The position numbers and the translations under genes were made by a program. Source: Sporosarcina sp. (lineage in GTDB: Bacteria; Bacillota; Bacilli; Bacillales_A; Planococcaceae). Taken from it: a stretch of 64,000 nucleotides of DNA. A model generated the notes under the pieces. That model was not told the DNA's origin, made no database searches, and worked only from the letters and a program-made list of their open reading frames with translations. How positions within the stretch are numbered: the first letter of the stretch is position 1; every line of letters begins with the position of its first letter. Shown one piece after another: positions 1 through 8,979 of this stretch. The stretch spans positions 1-64,000 of the forward strand of contig JARIDO010000027.1 in the NCBI GenBank assembly GCA_029263895.1, given 5' to 3'.

Positions 1-157
1 GCATACACCCAACCAAACTGAATTGAATAGAAGTAACTTGATACTTGTTTAGTAATCATTTCTCGCATTATGTGACAATTATAAGACTTTTTCATTCCAA
101 AACGAGTAATTTAATGTTAAACTAACGAGGAATCGTAAACTAAAGGAGCTGTTAAGA

Positions 158-913
158 ATGGGAAGATTACAGGATAAAGTTGTCATTATTACAGGTGGAG
201 CAGGCGGTATCGGTAGCGGTATGGCTAGAGCGATGGCGAAAGAAGGCGCTATTCTTGCGGTTATTGACCTAAATGAAGAAACAGGCAAGCAAACTGAAAA
301 AGAATTGCAAGCTATTTCTCCAAAATCAATGTTCCTTCAAGCTAATTTAATGGATACTAAAAGCTTACCAGGAATCATTAAAACAGTTGTCGACAAGTAC
401 GGTAAACTAGATGTACTTGTGAACAATGCGCATGCATCTAAACAAACAACAATTGAAAATGCTACACAAGCAGATTTAGACCTTTCGTTTGGAACTGGTT
501 TCTATCCAACATTCTATTTAATGCAAGCAGCACTTCCGTATTTGAAGGAATCAAAAGGAAATGTTATTAACTTCGCTTCTGGTGCTGGTTTAACAGGACA
601 AGAAACACAAGGAGTATATGCGGCTGCAAAAGAAGCAATCCGTGGATTGTCACGCGTTGCTGCTAACGAGTGGGGCCGTTTCGGTATTAACGTGAACGTT
701 ATTAGTCCATTAGCAAGTACACCTGGTGTAGAAGCATGGTCTAAAGCGCAACCAGAATACTATGAAACAGTTAAAAATAAAATTCCACTAGGTCGTTTCG
801 GTGATGTTGAAGAGGATATCGGTGCTGCTGCTGTATTCTTAGCTTCTAAAGAATCACAATACATCACTGGCCAAACAATAATGGTTGATGGCGGATCTGT
901 AATGCTTCACTAA
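158..913 (+). CDS. SDR family NAD(P)-dependent oxidoreductase
   Basis: A 251-residue classical short-chain dehydrogenase/reductase, normal length for the family. The Rossmann nucleotide motif TGGAGGIGSG lies near residues 12-21, the NNAG-type motif reads NNAH, and the catalytic Ser, Tyr and Lys fit Ser141, Tyr154 and Lys158 (YAAAK). The C-terminal MVDGG is also typical. It should oxidise or reduce an alcohol/carbonyl substrate in the cytosol; the substrate cannot be read from the sequence. ATG 158 is preceded by AAAGGAG at 142-148. It stands alone and ends at a strong hairpin terminator. The NNAH variant could slightly alter cofactor packing. Confidence 0.9.
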   Translation: MGRLQDKVVIITGGAGGIGSGMARAMAKEGAILAVIDLNEETGKQTEKELQAISPKSMFLQANLMDTKSLPGIIKTVVDKYGKLDVLVNNAHASKQTTIENATQADLDLSFGTGFYPTFYLMQAALPYLKESKGNVINFASGAGLTGQETQGVYAAAKEAIRGLSRVAANEWGRFGINVNVISPLASTPGVEAWSKAQPEYYETVKNKIPLGRFGDVEEDIGAAAVFLASKESQYITGQTIMVDGGSVMLH

Positions 914-946
914 TCGTTTCTGCTTATCAGTACAGTTTCAAATATA

Positions 947-990
947 ATTGAAAAAGAAGGTTCCGTACGATAGGAGCCTTCTTTTTCAAT
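947..990 (+). terminator. Rho-independent terminator after SDR gene
   Basis: An 18-bp stem starting ATTGAAAAAGAAGG pairs with its complement around the loop GTACGATA, with one G-U-type mismatch. The 3' arm carries a T run. Confidence 0.85.
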
Positions 991-1028
991 GCCAAAATTT
1001 AAGTAGTGGAAGAAGTTTTAAAATAAAA

Positions 1029-1054
1029 TGAACTTTTTCCTTTGTCGTCTGTCT
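1029..1054 (+). promoter_or_regulatory. Candidate ECF-type promoter of the sigma factor gene
   Basis: TGAAC at 1029-1033 followed by CGTCTGTCTAATA from 1046 resembles the GAAC/CGTC elements of Bacillus ECF promoters, as expected for autoregulation. The GAAC-CGTC spacing of 12 is short; GAAC to the second GTCT is 17. Weak inference. Confidence 0.3.
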
Positions 1055-1088
1055 AATACATAACAACAAATAGAACCGGGGTGACACT

Positions 1089-1607
1089 ATGGACGAATTG
1101 GACCTTATAAAGCGAGCAATTAAGCATGATGAACAGGCATTCCTTGAACTTATACTTCTTTATAAAAACACATTATATCGAACTGCTTACGCTTTTTTGA
1201 AAAATGAACATGATGCAATCGAAGCGGTACAAGAAATAACAGTTCGGGCTTATCAAAAAATACATACGGTAAAAGAGCCTACCTATTTGAAGACCTGGCT
1301 CATTCGCGTCATGGTAAATTACTGTCAAGATCAATTACAGTTAAAAAAACGCTACACATCGAATGAAATGGTTGCTGAAATGCAGTCGCACTCTAATTTC
1401 GCAGCGATAGAAATGGAAGAAGCGTTGGGAAAGCTAACGCTAGCTGAACAAAAGTTGATTCATATGATGTATTTTCAAGACGTCAAAATTAAAGATATTG
1501 CAGTCATTGAACGTATTCCTGAGGGAACAGTGAAGTCGAGATTGCATAAGACATTGCAAACGTTGCGGAATTTGCTATCCGAGAATGGAGGAATCGATCA
1601 TGTTTGA
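1089..1607 (+). CDS. ECF RNA polymerase sigma factor
   Basis: A 172-residue sigma-70 family factor with only regions 2 and 4, the ECF layout. Region 2 spans about residues 10-80, including the core-binding stretch with DAIEAVQEITVRAYQ. Region 4 spans about 115-165 and ends in the helix-turn-helix IPEGTVKSRLHKTLQTL, which reads the -35 element. It resembles the SigM/SigV/SigW group of Bacillus; the exact class cannot be fixed. The start has a weak GGGGTG site just upstream. Its last 8 bases overlap the next gene, whose product is a membrane protein with the layout of an anti-sigma factor, so the two are probably coupled in translation and function. Confidence 0.9.
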   Translation: MDELDLIKRAIKHDEQAFLELILLYKNTLYRTAYAFLKNEHDAIEAVQEITVRAYQKIHTVKEPTYLKTWLIRVMVNYCQDQLQLKKRYTSNEMVAEMQSHSNFAAIEMEEALGKLTLAEQKLIHMMYFQDVKIKDIAVIERIPEGTVKSRLHKTLQTLRNLLSENGGIDHV

Positions 1608-2910
1608 AAATGAAGAGAAAAAATTACATGACATGAAATTGGAGTTGGACGCACTCACTATTCCTGAGGATGCATTAAATGTAGCAATTGAACAAGGTGT
1701 CAAAATTGCAGCTAACTCCTATCGGTTAAAACATAGGAAACAACGTAAGTCCCTATGGTCATTAGCAATTACTGCAGTTCTCTTATTGACATTTATAACT
1801 TCAATTCGTGTATCACCCGCTTTTGCAAGTGCGATAAGCTCAATTCCCGGACTAGGGAAAATTGTGGAACTAATTCAGTATGATAAAGGGATTCAGGCAA
1901 TAGTCGATAATGAATATTACCAGCAGGTCAATGCTAGCCAAACTGTAGATGATATAACGCTCACGATAAACGGTTTAATTGTAGATGAAACTGGCGTGGT
2001 CGTTTCGTATACATTGGAAGCACCTTATCCGATTAGCGCTGTAGGATATGAAGATGTACGCATATTTAAAGATGACATGGAAATTAAAAAAGGTTCATGG
2101 TCATATGATCATCCAAATCAAGAAAACCAGAATCGTAAAGAGGATGTTCTGAATCTTATGTTTTGGGAGAAAGAGTCGTTTAACACTCGAAGTATGAAAA
2201 TAGAAATCACATTAGAGAATGAAAAAGAAACGACGTTTTCAATTCCCTTCACGTTGAATCAGGAAGTGAAGAAGGGGAAAGTATACCCACTTAAACAAGA
2301 AGTTGTAATTGAGGGGCAGAAATTGGTCATTGATGAGATTACGATTTATCCACTACGAGTTGCTGTAGATATTACTTTCGATGAAACGAATACAAAGGAG
2401 ATTTATAACTTTCAAGATATGCGTATTGAAGATGAAAAAGGTGAAAAGTGGAGCAGTATCCAAAATGGCTCGAGTGGACGTGGATTTGGTGAGACTCAGC
2501 AGACGTTCTTTTTACAAAGTAATTATTTTGAAAAACCCAACAAACTCTATTTTAAAATCAATCAGCTACAAGCCTTGCCTAAAGAAGAGGCATATGTGCT
2601 ATTAGATCTACAAAAAGGGAAAGTGCTTAAACAACCTTCAGATGGCAAAATTGAATTCACTTCCATTAGACCAAATTCCGTGGAAGTACGATATAAGCAA
2701 ACTGATGAAGTGAATCGATCTCTGTTCTATCAAGCGGAAAATGCAAATGGCGAAGAAGTTGAGTCAAATAGCGTTAGCATGCATCATGATGAGGGATACG
2801 CCTATTCCACGATGTACTTTACTAAACCTGAACGAGTGAATCCTGTTAAAATCACTTTTGAATCCTATCCGAATTATATTAACGGAGATATTAACATTGA
2901 GCTTAAGTGA
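1600..2910 (+). CDS. DUF4179 membrane protein, probable anti-sigma factor
   Basis: A 436-residue protein with a charged cytosolic N-terminus (about 45 residues), one membrane helix at about residues 50-70 (LWSLAITAVLLLTFITSI) and a large extracellular part, the layout of DUF4179 proteins encoded beside ECF sigma factors. By analogy it should hold the upstream sigma factor at the membrane until an envelope signal arrives. ATG 1600 is preferred over ATG 1585: GGAGG at 1587-1591 sits 8 bases before 1600. It overlaps the sigma gene by ATGTTTGA. The extracellular domain has no recognisable enzyme motif. Function is inferred from family and position. Confidence 0.8.
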   Translation: MFENEEKKLHDMKLELDALTIPEDALNVAIEQGVKIAANSYRLKHRKQRKSLWSLAITAVLLLTFITSIRVSPAFASAISSIPGLGKIVELIQYDKGIQAIVDNEYYQQVNASQTVDDITLTINGLIVDETGVVVSYTLEAPYPISAVGYEDVRIFKDDMEIKKGSWSYDHPNQENQNRKEDVLNLMFWEKESFNTRSMKIEITLENEKETTFSIPFTLNQEVKKGKVYPLKQEVVIEGQKLVIDEITIYPLRVAVDITFDETNTKEIYNFQDMRIEDEKGEKWSSIQNGSSGRGFGETQQTFFLQSNYFEKPNKLYFKINQLQALPKEEAYVLLDLQKGKVLKQPSDGKIEFTSIRPNSVEVRYKQTDEVNRSLFYQAENANGEEVESNSVSMHHDEGYAYSTMYFTKPERVNPVKITFESYPNYINGDINIELK

Positions 2911-2961
2911 GTATGCTTTCACAGTCGTTTTCATACGATAATCGTAAGGAGGCGAATGTGG

Positions 2962-3447
2962 ATGTACGACAGAGAGGCTGCTGTACGATATGCCGATAAA
3001 TGGTGGGATGGACGTAACCCGGCTTTTCCATCATTTGATGTAGATTGTACAAATTATATTTCTCAATGTTTATTAGCGGGAGGGGCGCCGATGCATGGCT
3101 ACCCGAATCGTACGCAAGGATGGTGGATACGAGGTGGTACGTGGAGTTTTAGTTGGTCAGTGGCGCATTCTTTACGTTGGTATTTAGGGACGTCTAAAAA
3201 GGGATTGACGGCTACGCAAGTTTCATCAGCGGAACAACTTGGACTTGGCGACGTTATCGCGTATGACTTTGAAGGGGATGGCCGTTATGATCATTCGACG
3301 ATTGTTACTGCCAAAGATGGTTCAGTTCCGCTAGTCAATGCACACACGTATAACGCACAACATCGACATTGGGCATACAAAGATTCCTATGCGAGTACAC
3401 CTGAAGCGCGATATATCTTCTTCAAAATTAATGATACGTTTTCATAA
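2962..3447 (+). CDS. Amidase domain protein (Amidase_6 family)
   Basis: About 161 residues matching the putative amidase family Amidase_6: the N-terminal [14 protein letters not shown] and the catalytic-type [14 protein letters not shown] near residues 30-45 hold the conserved Cys, and a His lies in YDHSTIV further on. These proteins are thought to cleave amide bonds in cell-wall or related material. No signal peptide is visible, so export is unclear; related proteins act in spore-formers as well. The start at 2962 is chosen because AAGGAGG (2946-2952) lies 9 bases before it and only 3 bases before ATG 2956. It follows the sigma/anti-sigma pair by about 50 bases and may be co-transcribed, ending at a shared terminator. 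Confidence 0.85.
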   Translation: MYDREAAVRYADKWWDGRNPAFPSFDVDCTNYISQCLLAGGAPMHGYPNRTQGWWIRGGTWSFSWSVAHSLRWYLGTSKKGLTATQVSSAEQLGLGDVIAYDFEGDGRYDHSTIVTAKDGSVPLVNAHTYNAQHRHWAYKDSYASTPEARYIFFKINDTFS

Positions 3448-3485
3448 AAAAGGCAGTCCGTCTATTTTGACGGACTGCCTTTTTT
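3446..3485. terminator. Bidirectional terminator between amidase and degV genes
   Basis: A perfect 16-bp stem (AAAAAGGCAGTCCGTC) with loop TATTTT, flanked by A and T runs, serves both convergent genes. Confidence 0.9.
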
Positions 3486-4329
3486 AATCAAACCACAATA
3501 CGGCAAGTGTTCCTTCGCCAGCGTGAACCGCTAGCGTGGAGCTAATATCACCGATGACAATTTCAGTTCCAGGTAGCTCATTTAACAGCACATTTTTTAA
3601 ATAACTTGCTTGCTCTACTATATTTCCGTGCATAATATGAAACTTCCGACAACCAATGTCATAGCCTGCTTTAGCTTTATCGATTAAATACTGCAACGCT
3701 TTCTTTTCTGAACGCACCTTTTCAATCGCAATCAATTCACCCTCAGTAGAAATCTGGACGATTGGCTTTATTTTCAATAGGCTACCAAGAAAGAATTGGA
3801 TACCGCCCATACGACCACCTTTATACAATTGGTCTAAGTTTCCAATTAAAATATAATTGTGCATGGTACCAGCCATCTGATCAAGCTGCATTTTAATCTC
3901 TGGGACAGATGCACCGTTGTCATACATATCCATCCCCTTTTCAATTAATCCTGTAATTCCGTAGGAGAGGGATAGTGAGTCTATGTATGTAGTAGGTAAT
4001 CCTGCAATTTTCGCTCCATTAGCTGAAGTGGAAAGTGTTCCGCTCAATTTTGAGGAGACATGAATTGCTATGGCTTGTTCATAGTTCTCTGCGATTGTTT
4101 TATACCGTTCTGCAAATTCTCCTGCAGACGGTTGTGATGTTTTTGGGAACGATTCTGCGTTTTTTATTTTAGAGTAAAGTTGTGTTGCTGTTAAATCTAC
4201 ACCATCTATAAATTGTTTTTCATTGAAATGTATATTCAACGGAATAACGAAGAAATCAGAGTGTTCTTTTAGAGTGTCTGTTATATAGGCAGTGCTATCA
4301 ACTATCCATGCAAGTGGCTTTTTCGTCAT
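3484..4329 (-). CDS. DegV family protein (fatty-acid binding)
   Basis: About 281 residues. DegV/FakB proteins bind a fatty acid and present it to the kinase FakA for acyl-phosphate formation. Family signatures are the N-terminal WIVDSTAYIT, the TSQPSAGEF loop near residue 75, HVSSKLSGT, and the GGRMGG segment near 165. The start at 4329 has AAGGA (4341-4345 on this strand) 11 bases upstream; ATG 4341 would lie directly on the ribosome site. It is a monocistronic gene, convergent with the amidase gene. Which fatty acid is bound cannot be told. Confidence 0.9.
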   Translation of the reverse strand: MTKKPLAWIVDSTAYITDTLKEHSDFFVIPLNIHFNEKQFIDGVDLTATQLYSKIKNAESFPKTSQPSAGEFAERYKTIAENYEQAIAIHVSSKLSGTLSTSANGAKIAGLPTTYIDSLSLSYGITGLIEKGMDMYDNGASVPEIKMQLDQMAGTMHNYILIGNLDQLYKGGRMGGIQFFLGSLLKIKPIVQISTEGELIAIEKVRSEKKALQYLIDKAKAGYDIGCRKFHIMHGNIVEQASYLKNVLLNELPGTEIVIGDISSTLAVHAGEGTLAVLWFD

Positions 4330-4508
4330 AAAATGATTCATCCTTTTCTTTCTTTTGTATTTTAATAATATTATACCACGGAAAGTAATTTGTGTGGATT
4401 AAAAAACTGTGAATTAACTATAATCAGATATAGAAGAGCATAACATAGGATGGACTTGACGAAATGAGGTATAATGAACAAAGTTTAGAAAAAGGGGTTA
4501 GATGATTA

Positions 4509-5090
4509 ATGAATGAACAAGCATTATCGGTAAGAGATGCAATTGTCAAACGACGTTCGATAAAGAATTTCAACGGTCAACCAGTCGATCAAGATAGTCT
4601 AACAGATATAATAGAAGATGCTTCGTGGGCACCGAATCATGGGAATCGTAATCCTTGGCGTTTCGTTGTGGCAGCGAGTCAGGAGTATGTAAAGGTTCAG
4701 GAGGTTTTACGTGAATATGGTGTTCCTAAATGGAAGGAACTAAATGAAGAAGAACTTGAGAAACAGATGAAAAAGTTCAAATCGCCAGGTGCGGTTGCAT
4801 TTGTTATCGTGCCAGAAGATCCGCGTCAAAAAGAACGGTTAGAAGATTTTGCAGCCGCGAGTATGTTCATCCAAAACATTCAATTGCTTGCGTGGGATAA
4901 AGGAATCGGAACATGCTGGAAAACACCAGCTTTCTTGGATAATCCTAAATTCCGCGAAGAACTCGGCGCAAAGCCAGGTGAACGCATCATTAGCATGCTT
5001 CAGTTTGGCTATTTCGATGAAATTCCAAAAGCTATAGAGCGTAAGCCGTTGGAAAAAATCGTTACATTCTATGGTCAAGAAGACGAATAA
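4509..5090 (+). CDS. Nitroreductase family protein (YdjA-like)
   Basis: A 193-residue FMN-dependent nitroreductase-fold enzyme. The N-terminal RRSIKNF FMN-phosphate contact, the APNHGNRNPWRFVV segment near residues 40-53 and the GIGTCWKTP segment near 135 are typical of the compact YdjA-like branch. It would reduce nitro or quinone-like compounds with NAD(P)H; the physiological substrate is unknown. AAGGGG lies about 12 bases before the ATG. It is a single-gene unit ended by a hairpin. Confidence 0.9.
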   Translation: MNEQALSVRDAIVKRRSIKNFNGQPVDQDSLTDIIEDASWAPNHGNRNPWRFVVAASQEYVKVQEVLREYGVPKWKELNEEELEKQMKKFKSPGAVAFVIVPEDPRQKERLEDFAAASMFIQNIQLLAWDKGIGTCWKTPAFLDNPKFREELGAKPGERIISMLQFGYFDEIPKAIERKPLEKIVTFYGQEDE

Positions 5091-5105
5091 GAATAATAAA
5101 AGGTT

Positions 5106-5143
5106 CCTCGAAAGCAGAATTACATGCTTTCGGGGTATTTTTT
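5106..5143 (+). terminator. Terminator after nitroreductase gene
   Basis: An 11-bp stem CCTCGAAAGCA / TGCTTTCGGGG with an 8-base loop, followed by a T-rich tract. Confidence 0.8.
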
Positions 5144-5158
5144 TATGTCGAGAAATTT

Positions 5159-5285
5159 TATCGGCGGAAAGGTGCTGGATATCGGCGGTGTAGCATGTGT
5201 TATCAGCGTTTTGTAACTGCATATCAGCGTTCATGACTCACTTATCGGCGTTTTTCACCAACATATCAGCGTTTCAGGACTTTCC
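5159..5285. repeat. Phased repeat array A1: six TATCRGCG cores every 21 bp
   Basis: TATCGGCG or TATCAGCG cores start at 5159, 5180, 5201, 5222, 5243 and 5264, exactly 21 bases apart. The 13 bases between cores are not conserved. It lies between two convergent genes. This is the reverse-complement orientation of the CGCTGATA arrays at 25.6 and 34.0 kb. Confidence 0.9.
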
Positions 5286-5303
5286 ACCCACAAACACCAC
5301 AAC

Positions 5304-5345
5304 AAAAAAAAGTCGAATCCTCTCTACGAGAGAGGATTCGACTTT
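5304..5345 (-). terminator. Terminator of the M20 dipeptidase gene
   Basis: A perfect 17-bp stem AAAGTCGAATCCTCTCT with loop ACG. The eight-base A run on the + strand side gives a T tract for minus-strand transcription. Confidence 0.9.
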
Positions 5346-5352
5346 AAATAGA

Positions 5353-6750
5353 TTACTTTTTCAATTCATCTTTCGTAAAACCAGCAATTTCATAATAGTA
5401 ATCGCCAATGACGCGTAATCCCTTGTCGAAGTTTTCAAGATGGAAGTGTTCATTTGGCGCATGAAAATTTTCTGAAGCCAAACCGAAGCCCATGAGGACA
5501 ACAGGTAATTGTAGAATTTCATCGAATGCGGCAACAATTGGAATAGAGCCACCCCCGCGTGTATAGGAAGTTGGAACATGATATACCTTTTCATACGAGC
5601 GACCCGCCGCTTGGATCGCTGGGTGGTCGAATGGTGTAATGAACGGTTTGCCTTTATCGAACTCACTTACTTCAACTGTTACACCAGGAATTGAATGTTT
5701 GTTAATGTGTGCTTTTAGTTTTTCGACAATCTCATCTGGTTCTTGATCGGGGACGAGGCGGCATGTAATCTTGGCACCAGCTTCTGCAGGTAACACAGTT
5801 TTGATACCTTCTCCAGAGAAACCGCCAAAAATGCCGTTCACTTCAAGTGTAGGTCGAGCCCATGTTTGTTCAAGATACGAAAATTCTTTTTCGCCGAATA
5901 GTTTAGATACGCCAATTTCTTTTGCGAGTGCATCTTCGTCAAAGTCGAGTGCTTGGTAAGCTTCTCGTTCTTCTGAAGAAAGTGGACGAACGTTATCGTA
6001 AAAACCATCTACCACAATCGTTCCTTCCTGATCGCGGAAGGATGCTAGAATTTCAGCTAATGCATGAATCGGGTTTTGAACACCTCCGCCATATAAACCT
6101 GAGTGAAGGTCGCTTTTGGCACCGCGGACGTCAATTTGAACACCAGTAAGGCCTCGTAAACCATAGCAAACTGCAGGTTGACCTGGTCCTTGCATGCCAG
6201 TGTCAGAAATAACGATGATATCAGCTGCTAATTTTTCAGTGTTTTTATGAATGTATTCTTCGAGATGCGCACTGCCTATTTCTTCTTCGCCTTCAATCAT
6301 GAACTTCACATTGACAGGTAAGCTACCATGCTCTTGCATTAGTGCTTCGATTGCCTTTATATGCATGAATACTTGGCCTTTATCATCACTTGCACCACGT
6401 GCATATAATTTATTGTCACGAATTTCGGGTTCAAATGGGGCACTTGTCCAAAGATTTAATGGATCAACAGGTTGAACGTCATAATGACCGTATACAAGAA
6501 TTGTCGGTTTTCCCTCTGCGTGTAACCAATCACCATATACAACTGGATGGCCAGCCGTTTCATCAATTGTTATGTTCTCAAGCCCTGCTTTTTTAAATGA
6601 CTGCTGCAACCACTCAGCTGCAGTCTGCATATCATGTTTATGTTCAGATAATGAACTGATACTTGGGATGCGTAGAAATTCATTCAACTCCGAAAGATGT
6701 TCATCACGCTTATTTGTGAAGTAATTGTCTAATTTCTCTAAATGACTCAT
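5353..6750 (-). CDS. M20 family metal-dependent dipeptidase
   Basis: A 465-residue M20 peptidase of the carnosinase-like dipeptidase branch. Metal-site motifs are in order: GHYDVQP (about residue 92), GASDDKGQ (about 125), the catalytic and ligand glutamates in EGEEEIGS (about 160), the Asp in ISDTGMQG, and the C-terminal His in ENFHAPNEH. Between them lies the lid/dimerisation domain. It should cleave dipeptides in the cytosol with two Zn or Mn ions. ATG 6750 has GAGGG 8 bases upstream; the codon before it is only a TTG. It is transcribed alone and ends at a strong hairpin. Confidence 0.92.
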   Translation of the reverse strand: MSHLEKLDNYFTNKRDEHLSELNEFLRIPSISSLSEHKHDMQTAAEWLQQSFKKAGLENITIDETAGHPVVYGDWLHAEGKPTILVYGHYDVQPVDPLNLWTSAPFEPEIRDNKLYARGASDDKGQVFMHIKAIEALMQEHGSLPVNVKFMIEGEEEIGSAHLEEYIHKNTEKLAADIIVISDTGMQGPGQPAVCYGLRGLTGVQIDVRGAKSDLHSGLYGGGVQNPIHALAEILASFRDQEGTIVVDGFYDNVRPLSSEEREAYQALDFDEDALAKEIGVSKLFGEKEFSYLEQTWARPTLEVNGIFGGFSGEGIKTVLPAEAGAKITCRLVPDQEPDEIVEKLKAHINKHSIPGVTVEVSEFDKGKPFITPFDHPAIQAAGRSYEKVYHVPTSYTRGGGSIPIVAAFDEILQLPVVLMGFGLASENFHAPNEHFHLENFDKGLRVIGDYYYEIAGFTKDELKK

Positions 6751-6817
6751 CAAAATCCCTCATTTCAACTAATTTTGTACATGAAAATAGTATAGCAGAA
6801 CGACTATATAATGAGTT

Positions 6818-6830
6818 AGTCTGACAGACT
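6818..6830. promoter_or_regulatory. Small palindrome upstream of two divergent genes
   Basis: AGTCTGACAGACT (6-bp arms around A) lies between the dipeptidase start and the CNNM gene. It could be an operator; no known regulator is assigned. Confidence 0.3.
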
Positions 6831-6990
6831 GAAACAGGCACATTATGGTATGATGTTTGAAACGTATTTGATTTTATAAAATGGGATCATCTTAATAGGG
6901 TTATAAGACGCTAACTTTCATGAAGAGGTCGTTTTGTATGTACGTCAATTTATTGGATTGAATTTGAACTATTCCCAGGAGGGACCACAT

Positions 6991-8223
6991 TTGTTTATTG
7001 CACTCGGAATCTTTTTGTTCTTGTCATTTTTCCTATCAGGAAGTGAAACGGCTCTTACAGCGGTAAATCGTATGAAAGTACAACTTGCTGCAGACCAAGG
7101 GAACAAAAAAGCCATTCATCTTCAAAAGTTAATTTCCAAACCGGATCGTATGATTACTGCAATATTAATCGGAAATAACATTGCAAACATCATGATGCCG
7201 ACAATTGTTACAATGATTGCAATTGACAAATCATTAAGTGTTGGGCTTTGGACAGGTGTGCTCACAGTTATTTTAATTATTTTTGGTGAAGTTTTGCCGA
7301 AAACGATTGCAGCAACTTTTGCTGACAAAATTGCGTATGTTGTGGCACCGCCAATCGCAGTGCTTGTTAAATTATTAACCCCTTTAACAGCTTTGCTAGC
7401 CATGTTCACGAATATCTTCATTCGAATCATCTCTAAAGGAACGGTAACACAAGCCACGTTAACGAAAGCAGAATTACGTTCGATGGTTGACATTGCTTCT
7501 ATTGAAGGGACTTTCGAACAAGATGAGTCCATTCGTTTAAAAGGTGTGCTAGATTTTCCCGACAAGGACGTTTCGGATGTCTTAGAAACGCATCGTACAG
7601 ATATTGTAGGATTACCGATTGATTCCACATATGAAGAAGTACGGGATACGATTCTTGAACATTTTTATACCCGTTATCCAGTATATGAGGACAGTATGGA
7701 TACAATCGTAGGGATGTTTTATTCCAAAATGCTTATAGAATGGTCCATGAATCCGAACATAGCTTTAGGTGAACTGATAGACCGTGATCCACTATATATC
7801 GTCCAATCTGCAAGTGTGGAAAAAGTATTTAAAATGATGCTAGCGAAAAAGAAACATATGGCAGTTGTACTGGATGAATACGGTGGAACACTTGGAATTG
7901 TTACACATGAAGACATTATTGAAGAAATGATTGGTCAAGATATTGAAGATGAAACAGACCAAGATGAAGAAGTTCTCGTATATGAAAAATCGGATACGAT
8001 GCTCGTTTGTCATGGTCGACTAGAAATCATTGATGCAATGGATCTCTTGGCGATTGAATTACCGACAGATCATGAAACGTTAGGCGGTTTTGTCTTGCAA
8101 GAATTAGGACATGTACCTGAAGAAAATGAACGATTTACGTATGGAAACTTGCGATTTGAGATAGAAGAAATGGATCGAAGCAGAATTATGCGCATGACAA
8201 TTGAAGTTAAAGAACAAGAATAA
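6991..8223 (+). CDS. CNNM/CorC-type hemolysin family transporter
   Basis: About 410 residues with the order DUF21 membrane domain (three or four helices, about residues 1-170, with SGSETALTAVNR), a CBS pair (about 190-310) and a CorC_HlyC C-terminal domain (about 330-405, ending with DRSRIMRMTIE). This family exports Mg2+ or related divalent ions in bacteria. I place the start at TTG 6991: AGGAGGG at 6977-6983 is 7 bases upstream and the protein then begins directly with its first membrane helix, as in relatives. An upstream TTG at 6934 with a weaker site is the alternative. It is monocistronic, followed by a terminator. Confidence 0.88.
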   Translation: MFIALGIFLFLSFFLSGSETALTAVNRMKVQLAADQGNKKAIHLQKLISKPDRMITAILIGNNIANIMMPTIVTMIAIDKSLSVGLWTGVLTVILIIFGEVLPKTIAATFADKIAYVVAPPIAVLVKLLTPLTALLAMFTNIFIRIISKGTVTQATLTKAELRSMVDIASIEGTFEQDESIRLKGVLDFPDKDVSDVLETHRTDIVGLPIDSTYEEVRDTILEHFYTRYPVYEDSMDTIVGMFYSKMLIEWSMNPNIALGELIDRDPLYIVQSASVEKVFKMMLAKKKHMAVVLDEYGGTLGIVTHEDIIEEMIGQDIEDETDQDEEVLVYEKSDTMLVCHGRLEIIDAMDLLAIELPTDHETLGGFVLQELGHVPEENERFTYGNLRFEIEEMDRSRIMRMTIEVKEQE

Positions 8224-8233
8224 TAATAGTAGG

Positions 8234-8278
8234 AATCCCCTTGTAATTGGCGTAAGCCTTTTGCAAGGGGATTTTTTG
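8234..8278 (+). terminator. Terminator after CNNM gene
   Basis: AATCCCCTTG pairs with CAAGGGGATT across a 20-base loop, followed by TTTTTT. Confidence 0.75.
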
Positions 8279-8307
8279 ATAGAGCGAGTCTTAATTCGGT
8301 CATCTAT

Positions 8308-8323
8308 CTTACAACTTTGTAAG
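8308..8323. promoter_or_regulatory. Palindrome upstream of second ECF sigma gene
   Basis: CTTACAACTTTGTAAG is a perfect palindrome with 7-bp arms, about 80 bases before the sigma-factor start. Possible operator; regulator unknown. Confidence 0.3.
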
Positions 8324-8405
8324 AATGGCGAAAGAGAATCCGATGGTTTGAAAGGCATTGATTGTTGATAATAGGGATAAGAGCTAGAAGACGGAGGCGT
8401 TACGA

Positions 8406-8951
8406 TTGAAGATAAACTTAGATGAGCTACATGATGAATACGGTAGATACATATATCATTTATGCTTAAAGTTAACTCGTAATAAAGAAGAAGCTGAGGA
8501 TTTGATGCAAGATGTGTGGGTAAAGGTTGTTCGATATAGCGAACGGATGGACAGTGTCGATCATATGAAAGGTTGGTTAACAACAATTTGTATGAATACA
8601 TTCAGAGATCGTTATCGTAAAGATGTGCGAAGAAGTAAACACGTCATGAATCAACCTGAAACATTAGACGTTCCGATACTCGATTTGGTTCCAAGTAAAA
8701 GTCTCACACCTGGAGAAATACTTGAACAAAATGATATTAAGTCACTTGTACAAATGAAAATTGGTCAGCTAGACGTCATCTATCGTACAACAATTGAATA
8801 CTTTTACGTATATCAATATTCTTTAATTGAGATTGCAGAAATGATGAAAGTGTCTATTGGGACAGTGAAATCTAGATTATTTAGAGCTAAAAAATATTTG
8901 AAAGAACTAATGATGGAAGATACAGCAGTTCGTGAATATGTAATTGCTTAA
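8406..8951 (+). CDS. ECF RNA polymerase sigma factor without adjacent anti-sigma gene
   Basis: A 181-residue sigma factor with region 2 at about residues 10-75 (EAEDLMQDVWVKVVRY) and region 4 at about 120-170 (VSIGTVKSRLFRAKKYL). It starts at TTG 8406, with GGAGG 8 bases upstream at 8393-8397; no in-frame ATG precedes it. No membrane anti-sigma factor is encoded beside it. The next gene, on the same strand, is a phospholipase D-like membrane protein but is separated by a hairpin terminator, so it might be a target or simply a neighbour. Confidence 0.85.
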   Translation: MKINLDELHDEYGRYIYHLCLKLTRNKEEAEDLMQDVWVKVVRYSERMDSVDHMKGWLTTICMNTFRDRYRKDVRRSKHVMNQPETLDVPILDLVPSKSLTPGEILEQNDIKSLVQMKIGQLDVIYRTTIEYFYVYQYSLIEIAEMMKVSIGTVKSRLFRAKKYLKELMMEDTAVREYVIA

Positions 8952-8979
8952 AACGTAGCCGCATAGGCTGCGTTTTTTG
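8950..8979 (+). terminator. Terminator after second ECF sigma gene
   Basis: AAAACGTAGCC pairs with GGCTGCGTTTT (one wobble) around GCATA, followed by T residues. Confidence 0.75.

Noticed and set aside
4839..5234. Minus-strand 131-codon frame over the nitroreductase end and the repeat array
   Set aside because: It is antisense to a clear gene, crosses its terminator and the repeat, and resembles no family.
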